From positions 1 to 8,785 of the forward strand of contig JAQTMA010000173.1 of the NCBI GenBank assembly GCA_028714615.1: DNA of 8,785 bases, in the 5' to 3' direction. The stretch's first letter is position 1. The number at the start of each line of letters is the position of its first letter. This document shows positions 5,864 to 8,785 of the stretch, piece after piece. This stretch comes from Anaerolineaceae bacterium (GTDB lineage: Bacteria > Chloroflexota > Anaerolineae > Anaerolineales > Anaerolineaceae). The notes beneath the pieces were generated by a model. It saw only the letters and a program-made list of their open reading frames with translations. It was not told where the DNA came from and searched no databases. Position numbers and translations under genes: made by a program.

Positions 5864-8094
5864 CGTTTCGCTCCTCCCACCGTGACCTCACAGATGGTCA
5901 TGGTGTCATTGCCGAAGATATCCACGACTTTGACGGCCAATTTGCGGCGGCCGGGCTCGCATTCGTGATAGACGCTGGTCAGTTCTAGCGCACGCTCTTT
6001 TTTGGTGCGGAAGGATTGCCATTCATTCTCGAAGATGTAATCGCCGGTCCACACCTCTTCATACTCGGGCATCTCCATCTGGACGTCCTGCTCGAACCCC
6101 TCCAGATGCACCGCAGCGAGCTTATCCTTCTTGACCCGGATGATCTCACGCTTGCTCTCGAAGTTGAAATCGATGGCCCAATAATCGATCCAATCCGTCC
6201 AGCTCTTGGTGAGCGCTTCGCGGGTGACGATGCCGTGCGCATCCTTGCTGACCTTGACGATCTGGCCCTTTTCGACGACGATCTTGCTGCCCTTATCTTT
6301 GAGGGTCTGCTCGGCGTTGGCGACCGAATCTTGCGAGTAGAACACCGAGAAGTCGGTCAATTGGATGGCGACGCTGCTGCCTTTGACCAGCGGTTTGACC
6401 TCGATGAAGGCCACGTCGTGGAAGACCACCTGGTTCTTCTCGACGGCGCGCTTATCGAAGACTTCGGCGGGGATGTACTTGGGGGCGATATCGATTCCCT
6501 TGGCGCGCGCCTCGTCGAGCACATTGGGGAAGAGCCCCATCTCGAACTCGAAACCGAGGATATCGACGCGGGTGATGTGCTTCTGGCGGCATTCCAGGAT
6601 GATCTCTTCGACAAACAGGCGCGTCACAGGCAGGTTCACCGGACCGACCGCCACCAGGCGCCCGGCTTTCTTGCCGTGAAACGTGTTGAAGCCTTCTGCC
6701 TTCTCGGCGCGATAGGCGCGCAGGATGAGGGCCAGGAAGGCGGCCTCTTTTTCTTCAAGCTGCTTTTGCTGCTCGGCCTCGCGCAGGTTGGGGTTGACGC
6801 CGATGTAGTGCTGGCGCTCGTACTTGCCCAGGTTGAGGATCTCAAAGGCGCGGTAGTCCTTGCCCTCGCCTTTGAGCTGGCGCTGGACGCCGATCATGCG
6901 CTTGCGGGTGGTGTGGATGGCGAACTTACCCAGGTCGCAGGCGATCCACTTGCGGCCGAGTTTTTCGGCGACGGCGGCAGTTGTGCCGGAGCCGCAGAAG
7001 AAGTCGGCGACCAGGTCGCCTTCGTTGGAGGATGCTTGATAAATCCGTTCAAGCAGAGCCTCGGGTTTTTGCGTAGGGTAGTCACATTTCTCAGATGATT
7101 TTGGATCAAGCCCTTTCATATCCCAGACAGAATCAACAGGTTGTCCTCGCACCTCGAATACAATATCATCTGGCTCAGGGTCTCGCTTATTTTTTTCTCT
7201 CCATTTATTTAAATACCGGATAAATCGACTATCCTGTATTGGCATTCTAGCACCTACTATGCAATTGTCTTCATTTAGGAAAGTATTCCATCTTTTAAAA
7301 TCGATTGTATCTTCGACATCTGTACCAAACACTTCATGGTATATATGCTCCGAACCTTTACGATATAACAGAAGATTGTCATGCTTTTTTGCGAAATACC
7401 CATGTGTTTGACCTTGAAATGTCCGATAATGCCACACAATATCATTTACCAGTTGCTGGCGGCCAAATATCTGATCTAATACAATGCGTAGGTATGCATG
7501 AAGACGCCAATCGCAATGGACATAGATGCTGCCATTATCCGACAACAAATCACGCATTAGCGACAGTCGTTCATAGATCATGGCGATGAAGGAATCCGAG
7601 CCTTTGCCCCAGGTATCGCGGTAGGCGATCTCTTCCAGGATGTTGGGTTTCTTAGTGAAGGTATCGCCACCGATCTCGATATCCATGCTGAAATCAGCGC
7701 CAACATCGAAGGGCGGGTCGATGTAGATCAGCTTGAGGCCGCCCTGCTTTTCGATCTCTTCACGCATGGGGCCGTTCTTGAGAGAGGAGAGGATCAGCTT
7801 GTTATCGCCCCAGATGAGCTTGTTGGTCCACCCTTGCAACTGCCGGCCGCGCGCGTCCAGGTTGAAGAAGTCCATCTGCAGGCGCGTGTCTTTTTCGGCG
7901 CGGGGCTCGTCGACCTGTTCGATGACCTGGAAGGGCAGCACGATGTTGCTCACCTGGTTGGTTTTGCCGTTCCAGACCAGCTCGACTTCGCGCCTATCTT
8001 GAAAGAGCAGGAAGCGGTACTTGTCGGGCAGGGGTTTGTCGGCTTCGATGTAGCGGACGATCTCTTGCTGTTCCTGGGGTGTCAGACGCGGCAT
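5860..8094 (-). CDS. mod: Type III Mod: site-specific DNA methyltransferase
   Basis: The product is 744 residues. It transfers a methyl group from S-adenosylmethionine to a base in an asymmetric site, most likely adenine N6, and gives Res its specificity. The motif order marks a beta-class enzyme: catalytic DPPF (126-129, in LIYIDPPFDVGADF), then a variable target-recognition region (roughly 210-335), then YPTQKPEALLERI (339-351) and the cofactor site DFFCGSGTT (364-372). A long C-terminal region (400-744) is typical of Mod proteins paired with Res. An AGAGG about 8 nt before the ATG supports this start; a nearby upstream ATG (8098) is out of frame. The gene overlaps kilA-N by 4 nt. The target-recognition part has clearly lower GC than the rest. 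No simple-sequence repeat that would cause phase variation is visible in the gene. Confidence 0.96.
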   Translation of the reverse strand: MPRLTPQEQQEIVRYIEADKPLPDKYRFLLFQDRREVELVWNGKTNQVSNIVLPFQVIEQVDEPRAEKDTRLQMDFFNLDARGRQLQGWTNKLIWGDNKLILSSLKNGPMREEIEKQGGLKLIYIDPPFDVGADFSMDIEIGGDTFTKKPNILEEIAYRDTWGKGSDSFIAMIYERLSLMRDLLSDNGSIYVHCDWRLHAYLRIVLDQIFGRQQLVNDIVWHYRTFQGQTHGYFAKKHDNLLLYRKGSEHIYHEVFGTDVEDTIDFKRWNTFLNEDNCIVGARMPIQDSRFIRYLNKWREKNKRDPEPDDIVFEVRGQPVDSVWDMKGLDPKSSEKCDYPTQKPEALLERIYQASSNEGDLVADFFCGSGTTAAVAEKLGRKWIACDLGKFAIHTTRKRMIGVQRQLKGEGKDYRAFEILNLGKYERQHYIGVNPNLREAEQQKQLEEKEAAFLALILRAYRAEKAEGFNTFHGKKAGRLVAVGPVNLPVTRLFVEEIILECRQKHITRVDILGFEFEMGLFPNVLDEARAKGIDIAPKYIPAEVFDKRAVEKNQVVFHDVAFIEVKPLVKGSSVAIQLTDFSVFYSQDSVANAEQTLKDKGSKIVVEKGQIVKVSKDAHGIVTREALTKSWTDWIDYWAIDFNFESKREIIRVKKDKLAAVHLEGFEQDVQMEMPEYEEVWTGDYIFENEWQSFRTKKERALELTSVYHECEPGRRKLAVKVVDIFGNDTMTICEVTVGGAKR
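7070..7565 (-). other. AT-rich target-recognition block within mod
   Basis: Hand counting gives 188 G+C in the 480 bases 7081-7560 (39%), with 32-37% over 7201-7380. Sampled flanks are 65% (6841-6900), 67% (6961-7020) and 60% (7861-7920). The block encodes about residues 177-341, i.e. the region between the DPPF and FCGSG motifs that determines target recognition in beta-class Mod proteins. Codon use also shifts towards A/T-ending codons. The reading frame is intact across both edges, consistent with recombinational replacement of this segment. Confidence 0.75.
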
Positions 8095-8173
8095 GCATGA
8101 CCTCTTGTTTGGCAGCGATCTACAGGGTGGAAAGTTTTCGGTTTATCTCAGGAGACATGGGTAGCTTACTACC

Positions 8174-8202
8174 ATTATAGATCAATTCTGCAGCGGACAG
8201 TT
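8174..8202 (-). promoter_or_regulatory. Candidate promoter for mod operon
   Basis: A perfect TATAAT (8179-8174, minus strand) lies about 80 nt before the mod start. At 17 nt spacing the -35 position holds AACTGT (8202-8197), a poor match, so activity may need an activator or the true -35 may differ. The leader of roughly 70 nt contains no obvious additional gene. The upstream repeat cluster begins about 10 nt further out. Confidence 0.42.
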
Positions 8203-8211
8203 GGAATTTCT

Positions 8212-8342
8212 GGCTCACGCAGAGGTGCGGGGGATTATTTTCATGCTCGCGCTGAGACGCGGAAGCGCAGAGTTTTTTTATAATGTTTTTCTCTGCGCCT
8301 CAGCGTCTCTGCGCGAGAAATAATTATTAATCTCTGAGCGAG
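8212..8342 (+). repeat. Palindromic repeat cluster upstream of mod
   Basis: A degenerate unit (about 8212-8230) is followed by a direct copy (8246-8272) and an inverted copy (8291-8317) of the family found around the GxxExxY gene. The two pair at 24 of 27 positions around an 18-nt T-rich loop. A short inverted remnant (about 8331-8342) follows. The cluster lies between the decayed NERD fragment and the mod promoter candidate. Confidence 0.82.
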
Positions 8343-8363
8343 AATTCAAGTTCAGGGGAATAG

Positions 8364-8615
8364 TCACATGAGTATCCCATCGGTTGTCCCATTCTGTTCA
8401 CCCGACAGCTTCTGCTTCCCCCACCCCCATCTGGACTTGTATTGCCAGTGGTCGTCCAGGACGCGCACCATGCGGCGATACGCCTTGACCTCGAACACCC
8501 ACATGCCGCCGGGGCCAACCAGGACGAAGTCCACGTCGCCCCATTTCCGGTTTTGCCAGCTCAGGTTGTGGAAAATCGCCCAGGGGCTGCGCAGGATCGC
8601 GCGGTTTTGATATAT
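8364..8615 (-). pseudogene. NERD-domain nuclease fragment
   Basis: A stretch of 83 codons on the minus strand reads as part of a NERD (nuclease-related) domain: WAIFHNLSWQNRKWGD leads into VDFVLVGPGGMWVFEVKAYR, which contains the family's conserved D, the VGPGG turn and the E-V-K catalytic-type strand. An in-frame TGA (8618-8616) precedes it with no start codon between the stop and the domain. The frame then departs from the family after GWGKQKL and stops at 8366-8364. Both ends are thus missing, and the remaining piece covers perhaps half of the domain. It is most likely a remnant of an older gene of the island, cut off close to the repeat cluster. Confidence 0.65.
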
Positions 8616-8713
8616 TCATCTAAATATCAGGCGAGCTGCGAGCGAAGTTCCTTTTCCAGAATCAGATTCTGTGATGAGAATCTCTGGGCTCTGGTTAATG
8701 GGAAAAATGAGAT

Positions 8714-8785
8714 TTATGGATAGAGATAATCCAGACCATTTATCGGGAAGCCGTACTCAGCCAGAACAAACGACGGCGTTGTATC
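8714..8785 (-). CDS. Possible C-terminal end of an unrecognised protein (right edge)
   Basis: A minus-strand frame enters from the right edge and runs 23 codons (DTTPSFVLAEYGFPINGL and five more residues) to TAA at 8716-8714. The composition looks protein-like and the direction agrees with all neighbours, but the piece is too short to assign. A plus-strand frame starting at ATG 8707 is also open to the edge, so the call is uncertain. Between this stop and the NERD fragment (8619-8713) I see no supported gene. Confidence 0.28.
   Translation of the reverse strand, partial: DTTPSFVLAEYGFPINGLDYLYP

Noticed and set aside
6016..7098. 360-codon plus-strand frame antisense to mod
   Set aside because: It is rich in L, D, E, G and V with no domain, as expected opposite a GC-rich coding gene; Mod is unmistakable on the other strand.
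5860..8094. Phase-variable mod through simple-sequence repeats
   Set aside because: No tetranucleotide or long homopolymer tract is visible in the gene or its leader; the T-tracts are confined to the repeat clusters.
8398..8619. 73-codon minus-strand frame starting ATG at 8619
   Set aside because: The NERD motifs are in a different frame of the same strand; this frame is proline- and glycine-rich without family features.

Overview
The window is a defence island carried entirely on the minus strand. Its core is a type III restriction-modification system: a beta-class Mod methyltransferase (5860-8094) and a Res helicase-nuclease (1600-4299). Reading in transcription order, from the right edge to the left, the contents are: an unrecognised C-terminal fragment entering from the right edge; a decayed NERD-domain nuclease fragment; a palindromic repeat cluster; a promoter candidate; mod; a KilA-N-domain gene overlapping mod by 4 nt; a second repeat cluster; a GxxExxY (PD-(D/E)XK-like) gene; a third repeat cluster; res; a 73-residue PC4/YdbC-like gene 8 nt behind res; an intergenic promoter candidate; an Mrr-type endonuclease gene; and, overlapping its stop codon, the first 114 codons of a YaaA/DUF6884-like gene that runs off the left edge.

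The host is a bacterium of moderate and uneven GC content. The combination of GxxExxY genes, NERD remnants, PC4/YdbC-like proteins and CGCAGAGA-type palindromic repeats resembles environmental Chloroflexota (Anaerolineae-like) genomes. That is an impression from gene style only; nothing here fixes the taxonomy.

Three things stand out. First, the target-recognition region of mod is a sharply AT-richer block (39% GC by hand count over 7081-7560, against 60-67% in three sampled flanking segments), as expected if DNA specificity was exchanged by recombination. Second, one repeat family occurs in front of mod and on both sides of the GxxExxY gene, and it supplies that gene's last codons and stop. 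This suggests a repeat-bracketed cassette inserted between the mod-kilA-N and res halves. Third, the operon is unusually rich in accessory proteins: KilA-N tied to mod, a PC4-like ssDNA-binding protein tied to res, then Mrr with a YaaA/DUF6884-like partner.

A plausible working model is this. Mod marks host DNA and Res cuts unmarked DNA. YdbC-like, KilA-N and GxxExxY proteins assist or regulate that system. Mrr and the YaaA-like protein form a second, modification-dependent or damage-related layer with its own promoter. The protein family calls are strong; the functional links between the parts are inference from gene order.
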